A stretch of DNA of 64,000 nucleotides from Marisa cornuarietis (GCA_004794655.1 SMMW01000618.1:2914001-2978000), one strand, 5' to 3'; positions 1 through 12,339 are shown, counted from the first letter of the stretch. The notes: generated from the sequence alone by a model not told the origin. Numbers and translations: made by a program.

Positions 1-1037
1 GTTCGACGAGGCGGCCACAAAAAGACTCCCAGCTTTCTCGCCGGCGACGCAGAGCGCAGCGCAGATCTGGAAACAATTGCTGCCAGTGCTGTTCTTGCTG
101 GGCTGCCCGTGGAAGGAGAGACTGGCACAGCAGAATGTTATGGCTGCTGAATGTCTTTACCAGAAGCAGAAGGCAGGGAGCAAGGGAACTTGCCGCCTAA
201 GGCACAGTAGGACATGATGCCATTGCCTTTGTGCAGGTGCACTAGGAGGGCTTCTCTCTCTTTCTGGGTTTGGAATTTCGGTTGTTGGGGGTAACTTTCT
301 TGGTTATGTTAGGTTTCCCTTCCCACCCTGATACCCTACATGCCCAGTTTTTTTAAATTTCCGTTTTCTATCTACCCTGCGGACTAGTCGGCCTTATTAA
401 CCTCTTAACGACTATAGGACCTTCTCACTCTCTCCCCCTCCCTGAACCTAAGCGTTGAGATCATGATCTACACGCTATAGTAGTCACGCTTTGTAGAAAG
501 TTCTGGTGTTCTTTCCTTTAGCCTAATGGGTTTTCAACTAAAAATCTACAATAACCATGCATCAAACAGGCCTGCTTTTTTAATCACCCTGTCTGGAGAT
601 CATTGGGACGAGGATGAGATGCTCTGGATGGAACTCATTGGATTGTGTAGGGTGCTGTCTGAGACTGACTTGATCATGTAAGAGTTTGGACAGGGCTGAC
701 TTGATCGTGTGTGCAGCTGCCTGGGACCGACTTGATTATTTTGGAGTGTCTTTCGAGTTTCTTATTTGTTTGTTTGTTTGTTTTGGAGTGGAGGGGGTGA
801 GATGTACCTAACGTTATTTTCAGTCCGTACTGCTCGGGCGATTAAATGCTCTTTGATTTTGTCATGTGGGCAACAACGACGATTTTCAACAGATTCGACT
901 GATTTAGTGTCTGATGGCAATCAAAGAATTAAGTCGTGCAGTGTGATTGCAGCGTTTATGAAGAAACTTTGAGCTAATTTTCCAAAACCTTTTCATGAAT
1001 GGATTTACAAGTTTTCGTGTTTTTATTGTTTGTTCTG
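1..1037. other. GC-rich window edge, then sequence without a recognisable gene
   Basis: The first 150-210 bases are GC-rich and free of stops in all three forward frames (first stops near 148, 193 and 212). An exon entering from the left edge is therefore possible, but no frame looks like a protein I know, and the minus strand is also partly open. From about 215 to 1,037 I see only ordinary AT-richer sequence with a short run of TTTG units near 768 and no domain or RNA. A coding claim here would rest on openness alone. Confidence 0.2.
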
Positions 1038-1390
1038 CAATATATATATATATATATGTGTGTAATATATAAGTACATGTGTACATCTATGTCTACATGA
1101 ACACCCACGTATGTGCTAAACATGTACATGTATTCATGCTTATTTGTTTGTGCATATGCGTATTTGCATTTGCTTACGTGTGGGCGCATATATGTCGAAA
1201 TGTATTTGTGTATGTATTGTCGTTAGCATATATATATATACAGATGTTTATTTGCGTGTATGTGTATATTTGCCCATGTGTGTATACATATGTATATAAT
1301 TATATATAGTGTGTGTATTTATACGTGTTTGTATATCGCTACACATACTACACATATGTGTATATGGATGGATGAAGTATGTATATCGAC
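1038..1390. repeat. Cryptically simple TA/TG/CA-rich tract
   Basis: Alternating purine-pyrimidine sequence built from short TATA, TGTG and CATA runs, including an uninterrupted AT run at about 1,040-1,058. The open frames here translate into Tyr/Ile/Val/Cys-rich low-complexity peptides, which is what such a repeat produces. No gene is supported. Confidence 0.8.
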
Positions 1391-1913
1391 TCCGCACAGA
1401 CTATTTGTATCACTTTTTGTTTAATTAACCCCTTAACACTTACTAGTGACATGAACAATAGTGCAGATGCCAGCTAGTTAACATTTTACTCTGGGAGCAT
1501 CAAACTAAACTTACTTAAAAAAAATAAAAGTATAAAATTCAAAGAAAATGTTCACTGTCGGGTTAACGCTTTAATATTTGATCACGATTCTCGCTGAATC
1601 CTTCTCCCAGGAGAGAGGATGATGGCGTCAACTCCATCCTTCATCCTACCAGAAACAACCACAGAAATTGCTGTATAAGTTTTTGGAACCGGCAGGTATG
1701 CCTACTGCATCGCTTTGCAGCCTGCAGAGGAGCATGTCCTCAGAGGGAAGATAAATTGGGTTGAAGGGTTTTGGAGTTGTAGGCCTTTGTCAGGGTGAGG
1801 TGATGGTGGAGATGGGACTGGGTGGTGGGAGTCGCCTTTGCTGCCGTGTGTGCAATAGATTTACAAAATACCGGCGGTTAAAGCTGATGGACAAGTGGAA
1901 AGCAGGGAAACGA

Positions 1914-1917
1914 ACGC

Positions 1918-1966
<49 letters not shown>
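1914..1966. repeat. ACGC then CA microsatellite
   Basis: About nine units of ACGC run into a short pure CA run. The overlapping frames give Arg-Thr-His-Ala repeats and are artefacts. Confidence 0.95.
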
Positions 1967-3526
1967 TTTCTATATCTCACTCTTCATCACCTAACCACAG
2001 AGAAAGAGAAAAAGAGAAAGAGAAGAAGGCCGATCAGCAGCAAATCGCTTATTCATTCATTTAGTGAATTTTGCTACAAACTCTTAGGAGTTCGACATTA
2101 GGCTAGTCATAATTCTGAAGAATATTAGACGGGACTTCACAATAATCCTTCACCGTCAGTCCCTCGTTCGTTTATCTTTTCTAGGTAACACGAAGGAATA
2201 AGATGGTGTCTTTGTCTTGAAGGCATAGTGTATTCAAAATATATTCTACGTTTAATATAGGTGCACAGCAGTAGAATAAAGCCTGACATATGTTATTGTA
2301 GTATTTAGTATTTCCTTGACTGTAGATTTTCGATCGTTCACAATATTTCACACGTCGCCCTTTGTTTCATAAGTCGGGTTAAATAGGTCTTAATAGTCGG
2401 GTGATATGGCACTGTTTTAAATACAGCGTTAAATACAACATAAACACAACATATAATACAACATGGTCCCAAGGTTCAATATAACATAAAGACAACATTC
2501 AATACAACATAAACAGAGAAGTTCCAAAGATGTGACCCTGGCATCTACTGATTAGTCAACCCCTCAACGGTTCCTCCACTGAACTCTTGTCACAAAGACA
2601 CACGAGGTTCTTACATTTTTCACTCATCTTCCGAGTGATGAAAAGAGGGAGATCGTTTCTTGAAAGGTGTCTATAAAATAGCGATTCTTTATTGAACTAA
2701 CAAACGCATTAAAGTTTACAACGATACTATCATTCCTCCTAATAATTGCAAAAAAATTCTTTTGTAAAATATAGCAATGAGAAAGATGAGAGAGAGAGAG
2801 AGAGGGAATGTGTGTTGTTGGTGCTTTACGTTCTATCAACAATGTGGGATACATCGCGGCGAGAAATCGTCAAATGTTTACTAATAATGTGTCTTTAAAA
2901 AAAGTCAAACTTGACCGTACTTACAATAAATCAGCAAAATAACAAAGGTTAAGCGAAGAGAAAATAGACTGCAAGAGAAGAAAGACTAAAAAAAAGACGT
3001 GCAAAGGGAGAGAACCCTCTAACCGAAAGTCGTGGAATGGCCTCAAATTAAGACCAACCCCAAAACTAATTAAAGTCGAGAGGCAATCTTATGCCAAAGA
3101 ATGTAAATTAACTGCTAGCAGATAGGCAGCAACAGCAGCGGGTGGCACGGATCTACCTAAAGACAACAATGAGAACAATATTAGTCTTGTCCCTCCTGGA
3201 GGGCTGGGGAGGTAATTCATTCAAATTTGTATCAAGGTAAAGTGTCCCCGGAAACAATGACAAACTGCAGGAGGTTTGCCCCTGAAACGATAGGAATACG
3301 TGATGTAGCTGTGTTCTTCACGGTGCGCAAAGGACAATTTTGTTCGCAGAGAAAGACCAAGAGGGAGGCGGTCAGAGAGACTGAAAGATGGCGTGTGTCT
3401 TAGTGGAGAGAGAGAGAGAGACAGAGAGATAGAGATGCCACAACATCATCAATAAACATTTTGTTTTAAACTGTTACAATTTTCAAATTATGTCAGTGGA
3501 TATTAGACGTGAGATTTTTTGTATTC
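1967..3526. other. No gene seen; short GA runs and a degenerate ACAACATA repeat
   Basis: AT-rich sequence. GA runs lie at about 2,788-2,804 and 3,407-3,424. At 2,401-2,514 the words AATACAACAT and ACATAAACACAAC recur irregularly; related wording (ACAACGTGGCCAAATTCAAC) appears at about 38,695-38,735, so both may be remnants of one repeat family. No coding frame or RNA was recognised. Confidence 0.4.
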
Positions 3527-3600
3527 ATTCCTGTCCACCCCTCCCCAAGTTCGTTAACCTTTCGTTCCTGTCCAACCCTCCCCAAGTTCGTTAACCTTTC
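3527..3600. repeat. Two-copy 37-bp tandem duplication
   Basis: Copies 3,527-3,563 and 3,564-3,600 differ at two positions (the first base, and CACCCCT versus CAACCCT). Both contain AAGTTCGTTAACCTTTC. The near identity points to a recent slippage or repair duplication. It lies 107 bp upstream of a possible exon at 3,707. Confidence 0.95.
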
Positions 3601-3706
3601 ATTTAGGGAAAAATGCGCATCAGACAGGTTGAGAGAGAAAAGATATAAGGAGAAAGAGAATCTACATCTTGTATAGTATAGTAGACACGTTTCTGCTGCT
3701 CTTCAG

Positions 3707-3793
3707 AAGACAGGTGTGGACATGTCCACCAGAGTGCTCAGGTGAAACGTTCTGCCAAGTGCAGACGCCAAGAGAAGGACGTTCTCACGACAG
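3707..3793 (+). CDS. Candidate internal exon, function unknown
   Basis: An 87-base segment sits between a strong acceptor (TTCTGCTGCTCTTCAG, pyrimidine tract included) and a fair donor (CAG then GTAATT). Two forward frames are open across it. One reads a Cys-rich stretch containing CPPECSGETFCQ, which would suit a secreted or extracellular protein; the other reads CRRQEKDVLTT. The length is a multiple of three, so the exon would be phase-symmetric. The following 150 bases are CpG-rich, so a non-coding first exon or promoter-proximal exon is also possible. I recognise no family. Confidence 0.18.
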
Positions 3794-3960
3794 GTAATTC
3801 CCGGCGCCTGGCCAGCTCGCGCGCTGACGCTCACTCCATCAGCAGTCGATCAGTGCTGACGTGTGTCTGATGTTAGGCCCCTCGTTAGGCTGCCTCGTTT
3901 GACTGGTGCGTGTAAGTGGCTTTCGATATCAGCGGCGCCATGATTCATGAATCGTTGTTG
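3794..3960. other. CpG-rich patch
   Basis: CGCG, GCGC and repeated CTGACG words are concentrated here, in contrast to the T-rich tract that follows. It could be a small CpG island, but no TATA box, initiator or transcript evidence can be read from sequence alone. Confidence 0.2.
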
Positions 3961-4028
3961 TGCTCGTGGCTTTCATAGCCCACGTGGCGTGTATATAGTT
4001 TTCTATGTCCAGGGTTGTGTGATTGTTC

Positions 4029-4230
4029 AGTTTGTTTCCTTTTTTTGTTTTTATTTATTTGTTCTTTTTTCGTTCGTTCGTTTCTTTTTTTTATTTATTT
4101 TTTCGTTCGTTTTTGTTTTTGTTTTTTTCATTTATTTGTTCTTTTTTTCGTTTTTTGTTCTTTTTTTCGTTCGTTCGTTTTTTTCTTTGTTTTCAATTGT
4201 CTTTCTTTTTTAATTTCTCGTTCGTGTGTA
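4029..4230. repeat. T-rich tract with TTCG units
   Basis: A 200-base stretch made almost entirely of T with interspersed TTCG, TTTG and TTTA units. It explains the overlapping Phe-rich frames in this area. It could be a degraded poly-A/T tail of a minus-strand retroposon, but no body is visible. Confidence 0.85.
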
Positions 4231-4243
4231 TTTTTGATTATGA

Positions 4244-4308
4244 GATATATATATATATATATTACATGTACACGCACGCACGCGAGCGCGTGCGTGCGTG
4301 TACATGTA
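4244..4308. repeat. AT microsatellite abutting a perfect inverted repeat (22-bp arms)
   Basis: The AT run 4,244-4,262 is followed by arms 4,263-4,284 and 4,287-4,308, which are exact reverse complements around a 2-base centre (AG). The arms read TACATGTACACGCACGCACG and onwards, so they combine TGTACA and ACGC units. The structure can form a cruciform or long hairpin. I checked the pairing base by base. Confidence 0.97.
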
Positions 4309-6700
4309 TGAACACACCAACTAAAATATTGTGAAATTCATTGCTATTTTTCAAACATCAGAATCACGTTCAAACGGCGTTTGTGATGAAGCTAACCAAT
4401 GGGAAAATGTATTGGATAATTTAAAGATTTATGAAATCACTGTCCAGACAGACTCAGCGTGAAATTAGTCTCGCTGCCCAAAATACAACACATCATCGTC
4501 TTCTCCAGACCAGACCGAATGCTAAATCTTCAGCAGACAAACATAATACCTACTCAATCTTTGCCCAGCGAAAAAAAAAATTTAGCCAGCCGTGCCTGTC
4601 AAATACAATACGACGACAATTATATCGAGAGAAAATGTTGGGTGGTTTCATCTCACATTCTAGAAGTCTTGCTCTTTTGTTTACAACTGCCCGCCTCCTA
4701 TTTCATTTGTCTCTGTAAGAGCTAGAGAGATCAGTATCAGAAACAAAGGTCTAATGGATCCTCCCTCTGAATAGCAGTAGACAAAGCAGGAAAAAATGTG
4801 GGTAGATGTCCACCCACCTGCTAATGCATGGCGGGAAATGCTTGAAGATAAACTTCTTTTAAAGACTTTTTTTCTATCTCTGTAAGACGGAAAGACAGAA
4901 GACATAACGAAAGGATCAGATAAAAAAAAACATAAAAGGGAATTTTAAGTCAGTTTTGGAGTCAGTCTCTTTTTCTGATTTGAATCGTCTGTTGAACTGT
5001 CTGTACTTTCTCTTGCTGACTTGGTGCGAGGTTCTGCCGTAGAAAGTCAGAAGGTTACGAACTCGATATTTGCTAGACACCTTTCCTCGTTAATCTGGGA
5101 AAATTAATCAAAATCGAGAAATGTCTTTTTTATGAATAATATTTTTTTAAACTTAATTGTCTCAAATTTCTCACGACAGTAAGAGATCGTATGTGTGCAT
5201 CTATCCGCCTTCATCATTGTAAGGTTTGGGGGAAGCTAACTCAGTGTAGAGTCGAATCTGAATGTTCTGGCTTCTGGTTAGTTGCTTGGGTCTTTGGTTT
5301 GGTCTGAGGCGTACTATCTGTGCATATTTGGTTGATTGAAGTTGTAAGTTTTGCATGCCATCCTCCATAGTCAGAAACTTGCAAGGGACGAGAAAATAGA
5401 CGAGACTGTTATCGATGAAGCAGACACTTGAAGGATAAAGTGTGATAAGTGTGATAAAGGAGCCTGACCACCTTTAGGAGTACTATTACGATTGCGCCCG
5501 TTGGCTTCATCTCTTGTCTTGCTGCTTTCAGCTTGCGTCCATAACCCTTACGAAATAATCGACTTTTTCTTTTAGAAAACCGTACTAATCACATATTAAT
5601 AAAATATTAATATGAAAACGATCAGTTTAAATTCAGGGGTCGCAAATATTGGAAAATAAAATAGCGATTATTGACATGTTGATTGTGCTCGAAAGAAATT
5701 GCGGGATGGAAAAAAGTATTAATGGTTTTCCATTTCTGAGGTTCAGATTTTGAAATTAATTTTTTTCTGCAGCAGTTTGATGTTCAAATGCCGAGGCAGT
5801 TTTCAAGTTATACAAGAAAATACTAGAATATACTGTTATGCTAAGCAGTGGCTCGACCTTCTGTATATATTGTGTGTTTTGGTACAAAGGTAAATGGGCG
5901 CCCAGACTGTGGGACTGAGTTACTTTGTATTAGAAAAAATAATAATCATAACGAAGATTTTCGCACACACCCTTCCTGACGAGGGAGGACATGGCATTTT
6001 AAACAAGAAAAAAACCCATTTAATCACGTTTGCCGTTTGATCAGCTCATGCAATAAAAAGTGGATTGAAGTGGATCCAATCAACCCATACATTCACTCAA
6101 ACTCACAAAGCAATTGGCAAAAAGAAACCTTGTGTGTGTGGGGGGAGTGGTGAGGGTTAAAGGTCACTGTTTGAACTGCTACACAGAGAGGAAAAACTAC
6201 GGATTTTTTAAGACATTGTTTTTGTTAAACGTGAATACAGAGGATACTAGCGTTAACGGTAATTGATTATTTAAATTCAGCTAGTCGGTGAGTATGATAT
6301 AGCATCAATAATCCACAGAGTATAGACAAAATTAATCTATTTAATACTAAATACTATTTAATACTAAAGGAAACTTGAAATGTGACCGACATGATTTATT
6401 TTGTTCATGGTAACTGCAAATTTGCTAAAGCATGACAGTTAAAACATCACACAGCAAACATCTTATTCCTTGAGATATGTTTCAGTGTAAATAGGTTATT
6501 TTACTGCATAGTTCTGACCTGCGTCGATAAGTAATGACCAAATCTTGAATAACAATAGCTGATAACCTAATTGTTCTGGATAATAGACTTCCCTGTTGTG
6601 CAGTTAGAGAACTGTTACATTCACGTTTCGAAAAAGACTGAAGAACCATCTGTTTATTTAAGATGGACTTAAACTTAACCAATCAAGAAACATTTCTGTC
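4309..6700. other. No gene seen
   Basis: About 2.4 kb of AT-rich sequence without microsatellites over 20 bp, recognisable domains or RNA genes. The forward and reverse frames near 4,431-4,905 are short, overlap on opposite strands and show no family resemblance. Confidence 0.5.
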
Positions 6701-6853
6701 TTTATTTTTTACTTGCCTGGTGTTTTATCTATTTATTTATTTTATTTTTTTCTTATTTTTTTCATTTATTTTGTTTTTGCTGCGCAATGAGCATTCTTCT
6801 GAATGGATACCTGTGCATTACAAATGGACATCATCATCATCATCATCATCATT
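6701..6853 (+). mobile_element. Retroposon 3' end, copy A, with short CAT tail
   Basis: A T-rich lead (TGGTGTTTTATCTATTTATT) is followed by a 50-base core from about 6,781 (TGCGCAATGAGCATTC and onwards, ending CAAATGGA) and a CAT-repeat tail. The same order recurs at 37,706-37,933 with only two differences in the core, and a diverged form occurs at 30,190-30,290. A conserved terminus running into a variable microsatellite is typical of the 3' end of a non-LTR retrotransposon or its SINE partner. Direction is inferred from the tail. No reverse transcriptase frame is attached, so the copy is 5'-truncated or non-autonomous. Confidence 0.65.
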
Positions 6854-7399
6854 GCACAAACATCCTGTATCATAACAATGGCGGCCTATCTGTAAACAGG
6901 GCTTCTTATGGGTGAAAGCCTAGCATCAGATAATTAAGCATTAACCACTGCTATGTCAGAAGTGGTGCAACAAATGCAGGCAGACGATTCTTTTTTTTTT
7001 CGTGAGGGGAGGGGGACGAATACTTGGATGAAACCATCGTAAAATAGGAGGACAAAGGAAAGGAAAGAAGGTAATGAGAATTGGCGATAGTAATCTTTAT
7101 CAGTATTTCACTCGTCTTTGTATCAAGACGTCTACTGCAGTTAAGCTGACTCTCCCTGTTTTCTTATTTTAGTTGGTTGGTTCTCTTTGTAACACTGGTA
7201 TATGTAGCTGACTGCTCCGTCGTTGTTCTCCTCCATCTTTGCCTCAACGAAGGATGGCTACGATGTAGTACATCGCCGTTTCCTCATTGCCATTGTCAGC
7301 TTCATCATCATCATCGTCATCATTGTGTAGATTCCTAGCAGAGAGAGAAAGCACTTGTTAGCACATCTGTCTGCCTGCGACCACCACGTCTCAACAAAC

Positions 7400-7444
<45 letters not shown>

Positions 7445-8081
7445 AATTACCCTCACGTCTTAAATAACAAACAACAGAAACCTTACCACCACATCGATAC
7501 AGAGAGTATCATTGTCTTGCATCCTGTAAAAAAATCTCTTTTGCCCTTTATCGTAAATTTGCATCTGATGAATTGGAAGAACAAAGTAAGAAGAGACACG
7601 GCTTACATGGAGGATGGGCAAGTAGCAGCCTCGTTGCTGATCACCATCTAAAACTTGCCTCAGTATCCGCCACTTTCTTTTTGATCCACTGGAATGGCTG
7701 GAGGCGGTGGCTTAGTGTGGGTGTGTACTGGAATATTTTGTCGTTTTAAGATGTTTACGACTCTGCCGTACGATCGTCCTACGCCACTAAATCCTTACGA
7801 TTTTATACTGAACAGTCTGTGAGGATACCGAAGCAATGTGTTTATTTGAAGCATGAATGTAACTTGCTTGTTTTGCTGCCAGTATTTGTGTTCAAGTCCC
7901 ACCATGGAGTGAGTTTTCTAGTCTTACATCGTGACAGTTACATGTGACAGAGGTTACAAGGTTACTCGGTAATTAGCAGCAATGATGTAAGGACTATTTG
8001 CATGTTTCTCTGTCAAACTCACTCTACCTCTCTCACACAATCACGCACGCACACAGATGTATACACAAATAGAATCTCTCT
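6854..8081. other. No gene seen apart from a CAA repeat
   Basis: Apart from the CAA array at 7,401-7,444 and a short CATCAT run near 7,305-7,325, the sequence shows no coding or RNA signal. Near 7,698 the words GGTGGCTTAGTGTGG resemble a polymerase III A box, but no B box stands at tRNA-like distance. Confidence 0.4.
7401..7444. repeat. CAA trinucleotide microsatellite
   Basis: About 14 perfect CAA units. The poly-Gln frame across it is a consequence of the repeat; the flanking peptide has no recognisable features. Confidence 0.97.
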
Positions 8082-8087
8082 GACACA

Positions 8088-8135
<48 letters not shown>

Positions 8136-8203
8136 TGTACACACGCACATAGATTTAAGCATGAGCACATGACGCAGCCACATACTGGTACATGCACGCA
8201 CAT

Positions 8204-8245
<42 letters not shown>
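8082..8245. repeat. Twin CA microsatellites
   Basis: Pure CA runs at about 8,088-8,132 and 8,205-8,245 are separated by CA-rich imperfect sequence. Frames on both strands (Cys-Val on minus, Thr-His on plus) are artefacts. A further TG run lies at 8,620-8,642. Confidence 0.97.
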
Positions 8246-8247
<2 letters not shown>

Positions 8248-8769
8248 AAAAATGCACACACACATGCGCAAACGTGCGCAGGTCCCATTACACGTACAAA
8301 CCCGCACAACCATGCACCCACACACCTACGCACACCTGTACACAATGGAAAAACACATCCTGGTGTATGCGGATGGTAGGAGAAGAGATCAGTGTGCCTT
8401 TTTTTTATCTTACTTTGGCTTTAAAGATGGACAGTTCATTGCAACCGAATAAGACAAAGACAACCTGCATGTAACCACAATAGAGGGCAGGTTATAGATC
8501 AGCAAGAAGCAGTAATTATGATAACAGTAATTAAAGTTGATGAGCGCAAAGACCTGATGTTGTGGCTATATTAAGAGAGAATCTATATTGTTTGATATGC
8601 AACTTTATGCTCGTATATTGGTGTGTGTGTGTGTGTGTGTGTGAGTAAGTGCTAGAGAGAGAAAGAAAAAAATTGGGGCACAGGGAAGAGAAAGACATAC
8701 AGAAAGTTGAGGCAGATAATAAGAGAGGAAGAGAGAGAGAGAGAAACAAAGATCATAAAGCATAATTTT

Positions 8770-9200
8770 CGCCATAGAACAAAGTGGTAGGACTGACCCT
8801 GTATCACGTGATCTGATAGATGGCGGCACTATTTTCCATCATTTGATAACGGTCTTATCGTGCGTGATTTGACAGTTAAGAGGTCGTATTCGCGGGGGAC
8901 CTGGACAGTTTAGGACATCACCCCGGTGCCTGGCGGGGTGGGACTAAAATGTTTGTCACCCTCTTAACACCGCCAGCCATCAACGGCCATCGTTTCATCC
9001 CTCTTTTGATCACTGATCCATAAGTTTCCCATCTCAACAACCCATCGCTTGATTCCTGCTGTAAGCCACTTGCTGTCAAGAGGAAGAGCAGACAACCAAA
9101 GACAAGCAACATAAACTCAACTTCCCAGTAAAGGCAATTTCCTTTTTTCCGGCTAGTTCCGTAACACAACCATGCTCTTTCCTCTCATGCACGGCTGCAG
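8770..9200. promoter_or_regulatory. Possible cis-regulatory block (low confidence)
   Basis: A repeat-free block with dense factor-type words: palindromic E-box ATCACGTGAT (8,803-8,812), TGATAGATGG and TTTGACAG (Pbx/Meis-like), and GATAACGGTCTTATC. A minus-strand open frame crosses 8,918-9,169 but has no recognisable domain. The regulatory reading is inference and needs cross-species conservation. Confidence 0.2.
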
Positions 9201-9469
9201 CGAAATTTAATTGCCTTTCACAAGAAGATAATGATACCAGCATGTCTGCTGTAGAGAAAGTCAGAAAAAACTAAATCAGAAAGAAGTGTATGTCGTGTAT
9301 GCTGCACGTGCAGGACGTGGTGATGAAACTTTGTAGTGGGAGCCGTGTTTTCATCACAAAAATAAAACCTGGTTTGTTGTTAATTAATGTCAACACGCAA
9401 AAATATATATATATATATACCTCAACATGTCTAAAAAAATTAACTGTAACCATTACCTTCCTGAACTAA

Positions 9470-9840
9470 ATTTTTTAAATCTCTACATTCTTGTTCTTGC
9501 TTCAGTTCTTATGATATTTTTGTGGTTGTTTTAATTCTTATTGCAGAATTTAATTTTTTAGTTCTTGTCATTTTTTTGTTTTTACTTCAGTTCATGTTTT
9601 AATTTTGTTTCCGTTTTTGAATAGGTCTTCTGCTGTTTTGGTTTATGTTCTATAAGATGTTCTTGCTCTTGTTTCAGCTCTTGTATTTGACAAGCTCGTC
9701 TTCGTGTTTGAGTTCTTGTTCTAGTAATGCTCTTGTTTGGTTGATCGATTGAGTTAAGTTCCTTTTCTTGTATCTTGTATCTTGTTCTTGTTTTTATTTT
9801 CGTAATATTCTTATTCAAGCTTTCGTTCAGTTTGTCCTCG
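9470..9840. repeat. Degenerate TTCTTG-type pyrimidine/T-rich repeat
   Basis: Variants of TTCTTGTTTT and TTCAGTTCTTG recur irregularly for about 370 bases. The minus-strand Lys/Gln/Thr-rich frame is produced by this. It looks like an old, heavily mutated simple repeat. Confidence 0.6.
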
Positions 9841-9972
9841 CTTTACTTTTAATTCAAGTTTTGTTGTCATCCTTCTTTTTTGTGCGACAAACACTTCAAC
9901 AGCCAGACTTGGTGTCGTCCAGACAAGACCACGTGTAGTCATGGCTCTGTCAAGCGCGGAACTCATTAGACC

Positions 9973-10145
9973 TCATACTACTCTCCCCGACAGACCTTTA
10001 CTATTCCCCCATATACTCATACTAACACGCTGAAAGTCAAATGCTGTTCCCCACATATACTCATACTATTCCCCATATTGATACTACTCATACTACTCAT
10101 ACTACTCCGCCACAGACTCATACTGCCCCCCATAGACTGACCCAC
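9973..10145. repeat. Degenerate minisatellite of CATACTACTC/CCCCATA words
   Basis: Words such as CTCATACTACTC, CCCCATATACTCATACT and CATAGACTGA recur with variable spacing. There is no open coding frame of interest. Confidence 0.6.
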
Positions 10146-10409
10146 AACTGCTCTCATGTCCCCCCCTACCTCTCTTAAGCTTTGGTCTTCACTTGTTTAT
10201 CATCCATCTACCCTAACTCTACCACCCACTTCAAGGCCTCTTGGATTTTGTGCGAGCTTTCCCTGTTGACCTTTGACTTCCTTCATACCGAGGCTATGGC
10301 CCATTCCTGTGTACTATGCTACCTCATTCTTAAGTAATGTTGCTATAGTCGCATCCGATCACTATACTATTTTATGGACACGACAAATTTATCACCTTAC
10401 AATAATAAA

Positions 10410-10410
<1 letters not shown>

Positions 10411-10464
<54 letters not shown>
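10411..10464. repeat. GACA tetranucleotide microsatellite
   Basis: About 13 perfect GACA units; the Thr-Asp-Arg-Gln frame is an artefact. Confidence 0.97.
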
Positions 10465-11139
10465 GAAGCAAGATCACGGGCAGGACAAGAGACATAGATA
10501 TGGAGAGATACATTGATAAAGAGACGGAAGAGATGTAAAAGATAAGAGGATGTTGTGTTTGTTATGTGGGCTAAGACACAGCAACAGTCGATTGCTGCAA
10601 CTGGTTTCCCAGAAGAGCCACTAAGCCGCGCACAGGCTTCTAAAGAGCCATCCTTGTCCTCACCACCTATTTCCTAAACTTAAGTGTGATCGAGCGAGTG
10701 GTTTGTGAGGACTTGACAGATCATACCTCCAGAAGATTATGACACAACAACTTCACTTCACGTCAAGTCCGGAGGAAAGCTACTTGAAAGTTAACCCAAG
10801 CCTCTTGAGCTCCCCATAAGTAAGCGACAAACCAGAGCCAGAAATTTATGGCAGATTGCTTTCTATTTACGTAAATAAAAGAAAGGTTACCCAGCAAATG
10901 AAGGAAGTTGTTGGCCTCGTCAAAGAATGTGAGGAAATAATGAAGAGAAAATGTAAGTGAGGATATGTTAAAAATAAAATGTCTTGTAAATTAGAAGAAC
11001 GACGCAAATTGCTTTATCGCTAACACGAAGCTTTAGCTTTTTGCCTTTTAAAACTGAATTTGTGTGATTGCGCGCGCAAGTGATGCGGTCTGAAGCCTGC
11101 GCTCTCAAAGTTTAAGCACGTGCGCACGAGAAACACTCC

Positions 11140-11193
<54 letters not shown>

Positions 11194-12339
11194 CATACGT
11201 GCAACGGCTGTAACTGTGTGCGCATGACAAACTCAAATTGCTGCATTTTATGTGCAAATGACAGATAACTTCTGTCAGAGGACAGGACGACGACGAGGAC
11301 GAGGAATACGACGATGATCATGACATCCCAGTCATAGACAAGAGTTATCATGACGACATGAGGACGATTATCCAGACCACAAAAGATCACCTTTATTCTC
11401 GTTGTCATTATTTCATCGCCGTTTTCATCTCTGCTATTTTCTTGCCCTAAAAACAAACGAAGCATTGGTGTAGACTTCAATTAATCTTCGTCTAGTCTAC
11501 GTTCTCTATAAACGACGAAGCTGCTGCAATCAAACGCATCGGCAGTTGCACTTCATCAAGGGAGCTCGTCAGGTGTGAGAAGCAGGTGGTATGCTATTTC
11601 GGATCTTTCAACTTAAAAATTGCCGACAGATTAACCCCAGGTATGGTAAGGGGATGGAAGATGTAGTAGGGAAGCTGCTGTGTGATCTCACCCACCTAGA
11701 CTCATAGGACCTCCCATACTGGTCCAAAAATATCAGGGGAACTGATTTTAAAAATATTTTGTTCTGCTTGGTGAATTTGGAAGTCTTTGTCCGAGGTGTG
11801 CACGAGCTGGTTATCATGGCTGAAAATGTTAGACGCATTTGTCAATGGCTGGTTGATAAACATTTTGAAGTGTCCTGTTAGTAGAGGGTGACGATGAGGT
11901 TGCAGTCAAGATATCATTAAAAAAGGTTGACAGACCTTGCTACAGTGAAGATATGTTTGATAACCGAGTCTTAAGGCTGCAGTAATATGATAAAAACGTC
12001 AGTAAAACCCATTGTTTTTGGAGCAAATATATAAAAAAATATTTACTATGAACATTCCTAGAGGTTCTGACACCATATGAGCCATGGCTGATCTCAGTCT
12101 CGCGTGCCATCGAGTACACGTGCGGTCATCATTCAGGTTATGGCTGCACACGATGAAGGCTGACTGGCCGGGCACTTAATGCCGGCGGTGTGTGCGTTAG
12201 TTAGAAACTAATCGAATGTTCACACAAGTCCCCCAATCTGTCAGGCCATGCATTATCCTGATCCTTTTACACTCACACACGCCGAGACGGCCTCACACAA
12301 ACCTCCCACCTGCATCGGTGTGAAGTCAGTTTGCTCACC
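10465..12339. other. No gene seen; one TG microsatellite at 11,143-11,192
   Basis: The TG array (about 25 units) is the only clear feature. Sequence around 10,600-10,870 and 12,060-12,340 is moderately GC-rich and repeat-free, with no domain. Near 12,170 a near-palindrome GCCGGGCACTTAATGCCGGC occurs. Reverse frames at 11,112-11,480 and 11,608-11,838 show no family resemblance. Confidence 0.4.

Noticed and set aside
1611..1695. Exon-like piece with AG and CAG/GTATGC borders
   Set aside because: The open frame gives an unremarkable peptide, no codon bias is visible, and the acceptor is ordinary for AT-rich intergenic DNA.
7690..7910. A-box- and B-box-like words (7,698 and 7,890)
   Set aside because: They are almost 200 bp apart, too far for a tRNA-type promoter, and no repeat body is visible.
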